DNA from: Chara braunii
Taxonomy: Eukaryota; Streptophyta; Charophyceae; Charales; Characeae
Length of the DNA stretch: 64,000 nt
Direction: 5' to 3'
Assembly: GCA_003427395.1 (NCBI GenBank)
Contig: BFEA01000039.1
Span: 3,190,844-3,254,843, forward strand
This document shows, piece by piece, positions 14,797-28,200 of this stretch (positions are counted from its first letter, which is position 1; each line of letters opens with the position of its first letter). The position numbers and the translations under genes are program-made. The notes below the pieces were generated by a model. The model ran no database searches. It was not told the origin of the DNA and saw nothing but the letters and a program-made list of their open reading frames with translations.

Positions 14797-17700
14797 CCCC
14801 CCCTGAAGTCACCGAAGTCCCTTACCTTGTTGATGGCGGGGAACCGCGATGGCGGGCGTTGGCGGGCGACGGAGGGGTCGGCCGGGTCACACGCGGTGGC
14901 GGGTGTTGACAGGTGCTGGCGGCGTCGAAGTTCTGCGTCGGCAGGGCAGGGAACGGGTGGACCCCGTCTTCCTCCAAACACAACGAACCCTCATTTTGGC
15001 GGTATCTGGCCGGAAATATATCTCGTATACATTCATGCGTTATGTTCGGGGGAAGACGGTAGGGGGTACAACGTGAGAATTGGGGAGGGAACGGGAGCCG
15101 GTAGTTTCCAACTTCCCACCCTCACTGAATCGAAATCACGACCATCTGGGCCGTCGATCTTGAAGATCGAGGATCCAGATCGGGCCCGATTTCGAATCGG
15201 TGAAATCGGGCCTGCTGGGCCCTTTTACTTTTTTTGTGGTCTGCATAGTCTGCCCTGAGGGCGTAAAGGCCCCCAGCGCCGAAAAAATAAAACAAAATTA
15301 ACCTACACTGATGCACTGGGGGCGCCCGGTGGCCAACCGGGCGTGACAACCGGCCAGGCGATCCGGGGCCCACCCCGGGCGACGACCAGGCCACCGGGCG
15401 GCCCAGGGACCAGCCTAGCTCTTTTGGGTTTTGTAGACTTTGTACACTTGTTTGGGCTCTAAGATGGGTGTGTGCATTTCAGGATGAGGATGTCTTGGAT
15501 GTATGTGTTGGTGGTCAGTCAACGTTGTGGAGAGATCTTAACTATTGTTTGCGCTCTAAGATGGGTGTGTGCACTTCTTTTTGTACTTAGGCCATTTTTG
15601 CCCTAGTCAGTTTTCCAGTGTGGCGAGGTCCAGCTTTCCTTGACCCAACTGCCGGACGACTCTAGCACCCTAGCTATTGTGTTTCCTGAATTTGTTTTAT
15701 TTTCCCCTTGGTTTGTTCTCTGGCGCACAAGTAGTGGGGGTGCGGGGTCTGATGGGCTGGTGCAGCATTGACTAGGTTCCTCTGTACATGGGAAGATGTT
15801 TGGCCTAGCGAACTGCTTAGGTGAATTGGAGCCAAGGAGTCTCGTTGACCTATAGCTGGGTCTTAATTGTCATGTCAAGTTGATGAAGTGTCCGTACTGT
15901 GAAGACTTGTCTGCCTTGTTTAGTGCACGTTGAGGAATGCTCTTTCATCTCATGGTCATGGCCATAATCGATTTGTTTTATTCATCTCTCATCTTCTTCG
16001 TTTCTTTGCTTCACCCCTTCTCTTCACTCATCTGTTCTCTTTACCTTCGCCGTCATTGGTTGCTAAATTGCTGTAGTGACGTGTAGTCAGTGACATGCTG
16101 GATTGGTCGGTTATGTTCTCTGTTTTGTGTCTTGTCTGCAGTGGACTTTTCCTCTTTGAGCAATCTTTTTTTTTTTTTTTTTGTTAAACCACCAGTACTT
16201 GGCCCAGCTATCGGCCGNGGAAAAAAATAGAGTAGAAACGTTTCTAGTCGGATGAACTTGGGCGCTCCTGTAGGAGCCCGTACGTTTCCTAAAATCGTGG
16301 CGTGTTAACGGGCACGACTCTAGGAAGTACTGGTGGTTTAAAGGCTAATTCTTTAAGCCCAACCAATTTAATTACCTGTTGAATCTGGACAGGACAGCCT
16401 TTCAGGCCTTTTTTATTGCCATTATAGTATTACGGGGAACCCTGTAGCAGCCACATCCGTGCTCAAGCCTCCAATGAGGGAACATGTGGGAGCTGCACCC
16501 ACCACCAGGTGCGATACCTGCTACATCAGGTGGGCGATACTGGCCAGGGGTCGGCCGGTAGCATCAGGACCGAGCTTCTTCGATGGGTCAGTCACTGTGC
16601 CTCCCCTCCGGTCCCCTCCCCCTAAGAACATCAGCAGTCTCTGCTCAATGCCACTCGGGGGGGGCAACGACATATCTCTAGGTGGCGGCGCCAAGCTTGC
16701 CCAGGAAGGTACATGAGGGCAATGGGGATTGAACCCACGACCTCCTGAATGCCACTTGTGTGCCTTACCAACTGAGCTAAGCCGCTGGATTCTTTGAGCA
16801 ATCTCTGTAGTGCACTTCCACATTTTGTTCTTATACCCCAGGTGGAAACGTGTGGAAATTCTCTAAATCATGTGTTCCTGGCCAAAGTTTGAGGTTTTGT
16901 GATGGTGTGTGATTGGACATTATATTTGCTTGTAGATGGTGTTCTCCTGGTCCAAACAAGAAGAACAATGTCGTACGATTAAAGGCTGCAATTCTGCTCT
17001 GCTCATTATTCTCTTTCTAGTTGTGCTGTCACCAGGACACAAAACTGGTTGAAATCCTCCTTTGGATGCATCTATAGGAATTCAGAGGTGACCCGGCTGC
17101 CGACGAATGGTCAGTGTCAACTTGCTATCTTTTTTTATATGTCAGCTGTGCGCGTGCTTATGTGAAAACAACCTGCTACTTCGCCTTTGCGGCGTAGTGT
17201 TTGATACAAGCTTGGGCTGATGCGAAGGGATTGTATCGTCTTGGACTCGAACATGATGCAGGACACTCTGCCAACAATGGGGAATTATGGGTCTCTATTC
17301 TGGAGAAAGGGTATGCAAAGCTGCATGGATCGTATGGGCAAATGCTGTCAGGCTTGGTCGCTGATGCATTCCAGGATCTAACTGGTGTGCCATGCTTGAA
17401 GTTCAACTTTTCTAGTGCCAAGTTCAAGAAGCTGGAGGCCGAGGGAGGTGAGTGGGTGTAATGTTCTTCAGCAGTCTTTTGTTTAGGTTCACGGGCACTC
17501 TTTTCTCTTCATGTGTTTAGGTATGTTTGGATGAGTAGAGGCGTGTTGTTGAACCTTGTTAAGGTATGTTTGGACGAGGGAAGACTTTCCGGAGCTCATA
17601 AGAAAGGGTACAAGCTTCAGTGATCTGGCAGAACTCCGATGCATTTGAGAATATCAGTAGAAGTTGGCAAACTGTATACTGTGGTGGGGCAGAAGTACCT

Positions 17701-17949
17701 GGTCTTAATTTGTTTGGGACCATTTCCATAATTTGGATGGTTCATGTTTGGCAGGTTTCTGGAGTCTTCTGCAGCAATATGTCAAGGAGGGTTATGTACT
17801 TGCTGGCTGCACATCAAGCGACTCTGATTCCTCCAGCCCTGCAAAAAGGACGAATGGACTTGTCAACGGGCATGCATACGCCATCCTGGAGGTAGGTTTC
17901 AAGCACTCACATATGCGGATGGATCTTTATTTCTCCACCCCGTGTTCCG

Positions 17950-18031
<82 letters not shown>

Positions 18032-19184
18032 CTGTTGTTAGTATGTGTGTGGACCTTCGTTAACCAGTATTCTCATCATGGTGGTGTCAACACTCCCAAG
18101 ATATGTTTCATGTCGTTGCCACACGTGGTTAACGGGGGAACCCCAGTTTCAGCTCCTGAGTAACAGGTCCAAAACTGAAATTAGGGTTTGGAGGTGAAAT
18201 TTTATGTTGTTTTTTTTTTTTGCCTGTTTTTGTCTTACTTCAAGATTGTTGTGTACCGAATTTGGTCTCATTTGGAGCACTGGAAGTTCCTCTGATAACA
18301 GTGATAAGACCATTTCCAAAACCGCTGAAAATTCTGAAAATTGAAAATTCGCTGAATCCGAAATGTGGCTGGCTATTCCCAGTGATCCCCTTCCACGACG
18401 AGCTTGAGTCTTCGCAGCGAGTTCTTCACTACGAGTATCTTAATTACAAGCGATTAAAAAGTATCTAAATTACAAGTGATTAAAAAGTTATCTATTTTTT
18501 ATGGTAATCTGCCTGTTCAAAAAGTAGCAAAAAAAACGTATACTTATTTAGACAAACAAAAGAGTTTGTTATTATTAATGGAGAAAAGATTGGACATTCT
18601 TCTTGTACTCTTGCTCCCGAAACTCTTTCATAAAATTCTAACCATTTTTCTCGTTCTTCAAAAGCCCAAAGAAAAGTGGTTAATGCTCCTACATCCACAT
18701 TCTGGGTCCCTATGGAATTTCCACCACATAGCATGGGTGGTTAATGCAAGTAGATGATTTAAGATCCGGGTAATCTCACAAAATAACACTCGTACATATT
18801 GAGCTCGTAATGGTACTTCACAATTACAAAGTTTTTCTACAGCTAAAGAATAAGCATGTTCCTGTGCCATCATAGAAACATAATCTACATTCAAGGGCAC
18901 TTTTGCCTTACTGTTTCACCCTGTTTTTATGTTTTGTTTTCGTTTTTTTTAATGGTTTGTTAATATGGTGTGCACTCTATTGAATGATGGAATTTTTGGT
19001 TAAAAAGCTAGGCTACCAGAGTGGCCCGTGGTCACTTGCCCGGCCGGGCCAAAAAAATAAAAATAATGAAATAAAAACTTAAAATTTAAAAACAAATATT
19101 TTATAATTTTTCTTCTTTTATTTAAATTATTTTTTATTTTAAATTTGGTAATTTCGATATGACATGAGGCAAAAGTTGTTAAGG

Positions 19185-19256
<72 letters not shown>

Positions 19257-22200
19257 GTTGTCGGATGGACCACGGATCAGATATTAAACTGATCAGAACA
19301 GATACTACACTTGATCTTAGCCAAAAGGCCGAACATAGTACTTCGGATTTTTAAACCATCATTTTTGGATTATTTTTTTATTTTTATTTTTGCTGGGACT
19401 TTCTTTGGTCCTTGCACGGGCTGGCCACCGGGGCCCCGGGCGGCCCGGCTGGTAGCCTAGTTCAAAAGGGCTTTTGGTTTTCTTATAAATAGCATTCAAA
19501 AAACGCTGAAATTTTGGGTCTCCGTTAACTGCCTCTCGTTGTTGCGGAATATCTAGCAGTTGTATGTTTGTAAATTGCGATAATAAAAGCATGATTCCAT
19601 CACTCACCAGACGTGCAATGGAGGGAATGGTTGTTGGAGAAAATGGCGATCGTATTTCTCACCTGTGTGCGTGTGCTCACGAAGTCAGCCCGCAGAACCC
19701 CATCTCTGCCTAGTAAACGCTGTCTTTGTCTTTTTGTGTCTGCATGCAAGTCCTTGTATTGAACTTCCATAGGGTAAATCGTTTGGCAGCAACCAATGCC
19801 AGTTCACCCCATCATGCACAACGTGGCTCAGCAATATTTCATTCAGGCTCACAAGTCCTCACATGTGCTTTCATAGCATTTGCCATTTGGTATCTGCTGG
19901 GTATCCTGTGGGAGTTAATGACATGAAGTTCTGGACTGGTTCATATACTGATTAATTTAGCTTGCGTTAATTGGTTGCTTGTGTGATGTTCCAGGTGAGG
20001 GAGTCTCATGGTCACCGACTGGTTCATCTACAAGACCCCTTCGGAAAGTTTGAATGGGACGGTGCATGGTCTGACAACAGTCCCGAGTGGTCAAACTTCA
20101 TGGACGTGACAGAAGAGATTCAACCTGTGCTGGATGGAACAGATGGTTCATTCTGGATGGCCTATAGAGACTTTATTAAGGTGAGTCTTCCTCTGGAATT
20201 CCTTTTGTTGTGGTGAGCCCTTGATATCCCGGTTGGTATTGGCTGTGAAACCACAGTCATCTTCAGAGGCATTGAAGCTCATGGTGGTAAGAGTTGCTCT
20301 TGACACCAAAGTTGCAGTTATCATAGCGTAGTCACCGAGTTGCCGCTAGCCACTCAATCAACAGGAAAGCTTTGTGTGCATTGCGGGTCGGTCGCCTGAT
20401 GCAGAGGTTCATAGTGGTAAAGGATGATGTTGGTCAGTCCGATCGAGTGTGAGATTTCCTTCTCCCAACGTTCAAGTTTACATCCTGTCACAACATTTTT
20501 TGACACTATGGATAATGGTTGACATGCATTCCTGCGCGCAGAAATTTGCTGGTATCGCTGGCTGCTGCGTAAAGCAGGACACATCAAAGAGCTGGAAGGA
20601 GCTGCAGCTTCCCTGCACGTTCATTGCTGATGATTGGTCTTCGTCAGGCAATACATCACAGCCAACAAGGATATTCAGACTGAAGGTGTCATCTAAAACA
20701 TGCATGTTTGTTTCACTTCATCAAGAAGATCCTCGCATGTAAGTATGGACATTCACAGCTGCGTTCTATGGTGAACAGTACTTCGCACCAATTTTTTTTA
20801 ATTTTTTTTCCCCCAAACTAAGCTATCTTTTTCTGTCAAGTTTTCCACCTTACACTAGCTACCTAAATACCTCTCCTTATCTTACCCACATCTAGTCCAA
20901 GATGTCTATACACTGACGGGGAGGCTATGTCTATACATCAAAAGAAAGAATGTGTCCATCTCCTCTACTCTAATGCATGGAATAGTACCTAATCTCCGAA
21001 CCTTAAGCGATGGATGGCAGGAGCAAGGGTCCAGGAAACCCAGACTCCTCCCAAGACCAGCCATGCGGGGCAAGCCAACTATCTCAGCTGGTAAATATCA
21101 AGCCAAGCCCACCGCAGGTGGCTGTGGGGTATTGAGCCCATGGCTTTTTGAATACCACTCGCATGCTCAACCAACTGAGCTAGGCCGCTGGCCCACTTTG
21201 CACAAATTCAAACTTGATGACAAATGTTTTTTTTTTTCGTTCTCAATTTCTCATGTCTGTGACCTATCCAAGGAGCTGCCATGCTCGAACAGTGACCTAT
21301 CCAAAGGGCTGCCATGCTTGTAGGCTTTTTTTGTTCGTTCTCAATGTCTCATGTCTGTGACCTATCCAAGGGTCTGCCGTGCTCGAACTGTGACCTTGGG
21401 CTGCCATGCTTGAAACTGAACGACATTTGTAGGCTTTTTTTTTTTTCATTCTCAATTTCTCATGTCTGTGACCTATCCAAGGGGCTGCCATGCTCGAACT
21501 GTGACCTATCCAAAGGGCTGCCATGCTTGAGACTGAACGACATATGTAGACACTGGTTAGACTTTTCTTGAGGATTCTCGTTCTAGCAGCTGGCTATTCG
21601 TTGTAGCTCCTTCGTGTAGAGTCAGTTTTGTGCCGGTCAGGTTATGATGTTCATTACATACACTTAGGGTTGTAGATTGTAATAGAAGGTGTGTAAAGAC
21701 CAGGGTTACTTGAAGTGGTTTTACGACTTCTGACGTGGTCTTGGGACTTGCCTTCCCAATTCTTTGGAATCATTTCTCAGCCCCTTGCTTCTTTGCAGGC
21801 TGTCTTACTCCTGAGTTTTGGGTCCTACCTTGGGCTCGGGCTCTCAAGTCCTCCCAGTGAGTGTGACATGGATGTCTGGGGAAAGTAGCGTGCCAAGTCC
21901 CTTGCTTGTGATTCAGAGCTCGTTGCTGGTTTTTGTATGTCACCCTGTATGTGCGCTGATCTCCTTTTGGTATGCTGTGATGTAAAATGAAAGGTTGGTG
22001 ATTATCTTCTTGAACATCCGTCGATGTTCTGCGGTCCCCTGGTGGTAAAAGAAGTTTAAAGAACCAACGGGATTAAGGCCTTCTAGTGGTGGGGAGATGC
22101 ACCTCCACTGTCCCTTATACAGAACAATACAGCAGAACTACTGGGAGCATTACCCAGCTTTGCTTATCGTGAAACTTATATGTTGCCAAACAGTGGAAGG

Positions 22201-25200
22201 GGTTAGTTACGAAGCTGCATGCTGAGCAAGGCTGTCAATATTGTGTGCGGAACGTCAGCCCTAAGTACTACAGTTCATAGTTCTCGGTCATGCGTTATAC
22301 CCCTCCAAACCTTAGCCTTGTCTGTGTATGGGGGTCGGCAGAGGACGCTGTTTGCAAGGATCGCTTTGCACCTCCCGACTCTTCTCTTAATTGGCTGAGC
22401 ATGTGTGGCTGCATCACGGAGTGGGATCCAGCAGAGCCTTTCATGGTTGTGATCCTGGATTATGGACCACGCTTGGTGATCTGATACTGTTGTGGTTTGA
22501 CGTTGTTGAGAAGGGTGGTCACTACCCTGTTGAGAAGTGTTTGATTCTAGCTCAAGGAGTGAAAGAGACCTTCAAGGGCTGCAGGATTTTTTGCAGGGCT
22601 GTTGATTTCTTGTTGTGTTGTTGCGTTTCTCACAGGATGGGTGCTGCAGAACCTTTCAAGGTTGGAATATGGATCATGGACCACCAGAATGAGTATCTTG
22701 CATCCAAGCAGACAATTGAAGCCACTTGTCAGGTTGAGGCAATATTGGATCCGGGGTTGTACAGAGTAATGGTGAAGGCATTTACATTCACAACAAAAAG
22801 CGGTCAGGTTAGACGGTTTCCTGACACAAGTGGTAAAAGCTTGCCCAGGCGGTTTGTCTTGACGATTCATTCAGACAAGGTGGTGACATCAGGATTGATT
22901 AAGATGGCTCCATCTGATACTCCTCTGCGGAGGGTGGTGGTTGTACCTGCAACGCTGTTGCAAAGAGACCCGGCAGGGGAAATGTATGCCTTCCCGGAGA
23001 ATCATGAAGGGAAGCCCCCTTCAGGGAATCTGGAACCGGTCAATAAGCAGGTCGTCCTGTTTCATCCAGAGTCCGCAACCGCACCACGTGAGGTCTTTTC
23101 TGTGCTGAGGGAGATTCCTGTTAACACACAAGCAACAGTGGAAGGCACGATGGAAAAGGATGTTGCTCCTAGGGTTGTTGAGGTGAAGGCTGTCCTCGCC
23201 GAGAGAAATGTTAATGTTGCTGTGAAGATGGTGAGAGCAGAGACAGAGATTCCTGTTGGGATCGGGGAGGAAGATTCAGAGATACCACTCGACCCTGAGC
23301 CGACTGTGGATGCGGAGCCGATCAAGGTTGTTCCGCAGGACTGTTTGCTTCCGGGGGAGACAGGGGAAGAGCCAGATACTGAGCCTTTCTTGGAACCAGA
23401 GGATGAGACATCGCAAGAGCCTGCCATTCGCGCTCCTGCACGTCTTCTCTCAGACTTGGTAGAACCGGGTTCTGAAATCAGTGAGCGGAGTGAGAGCATG
23501 GGCGATGACGGGCATATTCCCGATGAGCTCACTGGAGGACAGGATCTTGAACCTCCTGGCCTTGTGATCAAGGAGCGTGGGACAGTAGTGGAGGACGCAT
23601 TACTGGAACCTGATGAAACAGAACAGGCTTTGCACATTCCTCATGACAAGCTCAGCCTCTTCCGGAAGCAACTGCCGTGGCACGCAGCAATGTCACTTGA
23701 CCTTGTTGACGGGATTGAGTATGGCATTATTTCAGACGCCTCGTATGATCCACTTACAGTGGAGCATCATGGCGCAACCATGGTCGAGGCCAAACAGATA
23801 TTGCCCGATGCCGACCTCTTTGGGAATGGCATAGATCCAGAGGACGTAAGGCAGGGCCAACTGGATGATGGATGGTTCTTGTCGTCAGTTGCAGCGCTTG
23901 CTGGATACCGGGGCATCATCGAACGCCTTTTCCTGCAACCTGTGGACCCTGCGGATGATGGAGTCCTGAGAATGAGGTTCTTTAAGAGTGGAAGGTAAAC
24001 ACGAACTCCCTCCTACCCAATGTGAATGTCAATAATATTTCTGGGCAGAGGACTGCATGACAACTGAGGAGATGGTCTGTTCTACTTCGCTTCTCTGAAA
24101 GAAGAATCCTCAACAAACTTGATTCCAAAGCCGGGAGGATTAAGCAGAAGGCAAGGGGAGGGAATGCCATTTTTTGTTTGTTTTAAACTTTTAATGCAGA
24201 ATCTTCAGCTTGGGCAAACGTGCAGGATAGAGTTTCCCAGGCCTCGAGGCAAGAAACACAAATCCTTTCTCTCTGAGAAAACATTAGTAGAGTATACGAG
24301 ATCCACTCGTGTTTCCTTTTCAAACTCTGGTGAAGCCTTCGGCTTTGTCCGCTTTGGATCGTGATGTTGCCTGGAAGTTCATGGGGTAAACTGGCCATTC
24401 ACTGGGTTGGTCACCTATCCTGCTTTGTCGCACTGTCAGAAAACAAGTATCTCCTCGTCTGCAATCATACAATGCCATATCCTATGTACATTTACACAAG
24501 AATGGATAGTGAATATACTAATATAGTCTATGGACTGTCCACTTGGGAACAGGAGATGAGTAGCGAGATGCAGTTGTTCTCGTCTGATGATGGTTTTTTT
24601 TGTGCCCCTATGCAGGTGGGCCACGGTTGCTGTGAACACTAAGCTGCCTTGCAAGGATGGGAGACTTGTCTATGGTATGTACTCATCTTGTCATAATTTT
24701 GATGACTGGGGTATTAAATTCATCTCTGTACGCGATTTTCTGAATGGTTGGGTTTTCGTGAGTGTATGGGTTTTCTCAGGAATCATTTATGGGGTTCGAG
24801 TTTTTGATCAATCAGATGAAGGCTCTGGAATCATTTTGAATCATAGTAACAGTGGACCACAATCACAAGGTGTGCACACGTGGTATGCAGCCCCCACATC
24901 ACTGTTCCTACAGATAGTGCGTGTGCAGTAAAAAAATCAGGAAAGAAAATAAATTTAAGAGGAAAAAGAGGGGGGAAAAGAACCAAATCTTGAAAAGAAC
25001 AAGTATGTAAGCCACTGTGAGGTAAATATTCCAAGCTACTTGTGCAAGGGATCTTGTGCAAACGTTTTGTGTTCTTAGAACTTCGTGCAAGTGGAGAAAA
25101 AGTTGTAAAAAGTTGATGTTTTTGGCAGCACTCGGCGAGTTTTTGGGGCACTGCACAGTTTGCCATGAAGAAGTGTTAACCTCTGATACAGCATTGGTCC

Positions 25201-28200
25201 CCCGCGGTACGGAAGTCTGTATAGCTTTGGCCGTGTGTCAGTTTTGGTGGCATTCATGCTGTGCCATTTTTGTCTCAGGTCCTTATTGGGTGAATGCTCC
25301 GTGGCTTCATATACCAATCAGTGGTGCCCAACTTCCCACATTCACAGTTTTCACAGTTTCATAAGCTGGGTACAGTTTTGGAGGAGAGCTTCTCTGACAA
25401 TTTGACATGGATGTATGATGTTGTGTCGTATTGCCTGCAGCCCATTCCCCAGACAACCGATTGTGGGGGAGCTTTCTGGAGAAGGGGTATGCAAAACTTC
25501 ATGGTTCATACGCACGGTTGAATCAGGGTTCCCCAAGCGATGCGCTTCACGATCTCACTGGGGCGCCATGCATCACCTTCACGTTTGCGAGCACAAAATT
25601 TAAGCAACTAGAAGGGGGCGATGGTAAGTTACTTCTGGATGTTTGAAAGTGAATAGAGCTCAATGTACCCTTGCTGGGTGTGATTTTCTTTTCCCCCCAA
25701 AAAAAACAGGGCCTTATGCTCCTTGCTCCATATCCATTCTGGGGGCCGTCAGTCCGGTTCCTTTTCCACCGGCAAGTCAAGAGAATATGACGAATACGCC
25801 GAGTGTGATTGTTGCTTCTGAATGTTTCAGTTTTTACTCATTGCCACGGGAGTCAGGGAGTTGGGAATCAGGGAGTTGGGAATTGGGAATCAGTTGCTGG
25901 AAAGTTGCAGTTCATGACTCGTTCCCTAATCTTCGGCTGGGTGACGAGCGGCAGATCATTGCAGTTCTGGCTGAAGGTTAGCCTCCAGCATGACGGGATT
26001 GCACTTGCTGGTATTTGGGCAGTAGGACCGTGTTTCTTTTTTCTTTTTTCTTTCTTTTTTTTTTTTTTTTTTTTTTTTTTGTGCAAAACAGGTCCTTATG
26101 GTCCGGGCTCCTTTCCATTCTGGGGAGCGTCAGTCCGGTTCCTATTCCCCCAGCAAGTCTAAGGATTTACATGTAATACACATTCACGCTTCCTTCCGTC
26201 AGGCTGAAGGATCCCTGACCAGCATTGATTACTCCCTTGTAGGAGGATTGACTGTCAGCTTGCCCTCTCAACTCGTTCCTCTCAGGCTGCTGTATAGGCC
26301 TGCCAGATATTCCTCTAACAAACAAGAGAAGTGAGAGGTTTTGCTGAAGTTCGTGAACGTATGGCTTTCTCACAACCTGTTTATCGGCCTGCTTGTTCCT
26401 GTGCCTGTTGTACTGATCTTCGGTCTTGGACTCCCAAGTTTGGTTGTCGCTTTTCCGTTACCCTTGATACCACTTCTTCCATATCAGTCTGTTGTCCGGT
26501 ATAGTGGCCACCTTGCCCTCTATTAGCCAGTCCTTTAGGAATGCTCGTCTCTTAGCTGCATGCTTATCTGGTCTGTGTCTCGCTGATGAAGATATCGTCA
26601 GCCATCTGCTCCGGATTTCGGTCTCCGCCATGTGTATCAAGAGAGTCCACATTTCTTCCTTTGCCACCTCGGCTCCCAGAATTGTCTGTGTGCATCGTCG
26701 TTTCCATATGATCCAGAAAGTTGGCTTTCTGAGTAACTGGAACCAGACATCCCTGCTGCCCTTGAGCCGCCCGGGAGTGATCGGGAGTAGAATGGTTAGG
26801 GGGGAAGTGTTGGGGGGTGGGGCTCAGAAGAGGTTACAACACGGCTCAGAAGAGGTTAGACCACAGTTTCTGAACTTTGTTCCAGTACCAGGTCGCTTCA
26901 GGACAGAAGAGTAGGCAATGTGGGATATCTTCAGGCGTGTTTTTGTTGCACATCGAGCAGATTTCAGAGCTGTTCGGGTCTGAGTGTTTCCTTCTTTTGT
27001 GAAGCCATTGGTTGACCGGGAGGGCTAAGTGTGCAAGGAGCCATTGCATACTTCGAATTCGAACTGGTCTGGTTAGAAGGTATTTGGCCCACGGGATGGA
27101 GGATTGGGCCGGGGGGTCCAGATTCAGGCTGGTCCGCCATTTCTCTACCAACCTTGGATTTGGATCTGTGGTCGTCTGAGGTCATAGCCGAGTTTTGCAT
27201 CGTATTGGGAGATTGTTCTAGACTTCCCTGGGGTGCCCTGTTTCCACCTCCATTCGCTTGGGGTCGAATTCCAGGTCTTCGATATTGAGTTCTGACTGGG
27301 ATATGACCCATGGTCTGTTCTGGGAGACTCGGACCTTCCTGAGAAGGAAGGTTTCTAGTCGTGTAGCTTGGGGGTCCTCGTTCTGGATTACGAGCTACTG
27401 AAGAGTATGGTTGGCTATAGGGTAGGATAAGAAGTTCGATCGGTAGCTTGAAGAGTCTGATCTAGATAGAAACCTCTAGGCCGTCTCAGGTGGAGTGTGC
27501 ATAATAAGTATGCCCCAATCGCCTGTTTTCTAAATAAATGTTTCTCTGAGGAGCGTTACCCACTGGGCAGGGATGCTGTGATGCATCGGTGCTAAGTTGG
27601 TTTCAAGCGCGTGGCATCCCCTGAGGGAGGTTTGGAGTTCCTGGGCCGTCAACCAGTCCTTCCGTTCCGCTGACCATAGGTATTTGAGCTGCCATACTCC
27701 CCTCTCCACCCATGTGAGCCATCTCCTATCTCTCGCTTAGAGTGACCAATGGTGACCTGCTGTGTCTTTGATCCAGGGGTTGCAGAAGAGGGGTTGTCTG
27801 AGAACCTCTTCTTGGTTGTCTGGTGTCCCGTGTTTGCTGGGCATCATTCNTCTTGGTTGTCTGGTGTCCCGTGTTTGCTGGGCATCATTCGGCGCCAGGC
27901 TACCTGCTGTGTCTTTGATCCAGGGGTTGCAGAAGAGGGGTTGTCGGAGAACCTCTTCTTGGTTGTCTGGTGCCTCGTGTTTGCTGGGCATCATTCGGCT
28001 CCAGGCTTTCAGAGTTGGCGTCCAGTATGGGTTAGTCGAGGGGGTGGGTTGACTGGTTGGTTGCTGCTGGGTTCTTCTTGCTGTCCTCCCTGTTTTGATT
28101 GACCATTCTTTGGCCATAATCCAGAAGGGGGCTTGCATATTGGATGGGGAGCTTATTGGAGCGAGGTTGCTGTCCAAGGCAAGGTTGCACCCCTGCCGAC

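Larger units (their letters stand above)
14238..15421. mobile_element. GC-ended TIR element, long copy with nested MITE
   Basis: The left end CTAGGCTGGGCCACCGCCCG and the right end (complement of GAGCTAGGCTGGTCCCTGGG) form imperfect terminal inverted repeats, similar to those at 19,001-19,470. The interior has a GAA/CT simple repeat, a MITE family A copy and GC-rich CCGGGC runs. No transposase frame is visible, so it is non-autonomous. Confidence 0.6.

Noticed and set aside
14358-14981. Coding frames of about 200 residues on both strands
   Set aside because: They are translations of GAA and CT microsatellites (poly-Lys/Glu, Ser/Leu/Phe).
16715-16790. Genuine tRNA gene
   Set aside because: The boxes are present but cloverleaf pairing is poor, and the sequence is the head of a TSD-flanked, A-tailed element.
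19258-19342. Functional U2 snRNA gene
   Set aside because: Only about the first 80 positions are present, several bases differ, and a long A tail follows.
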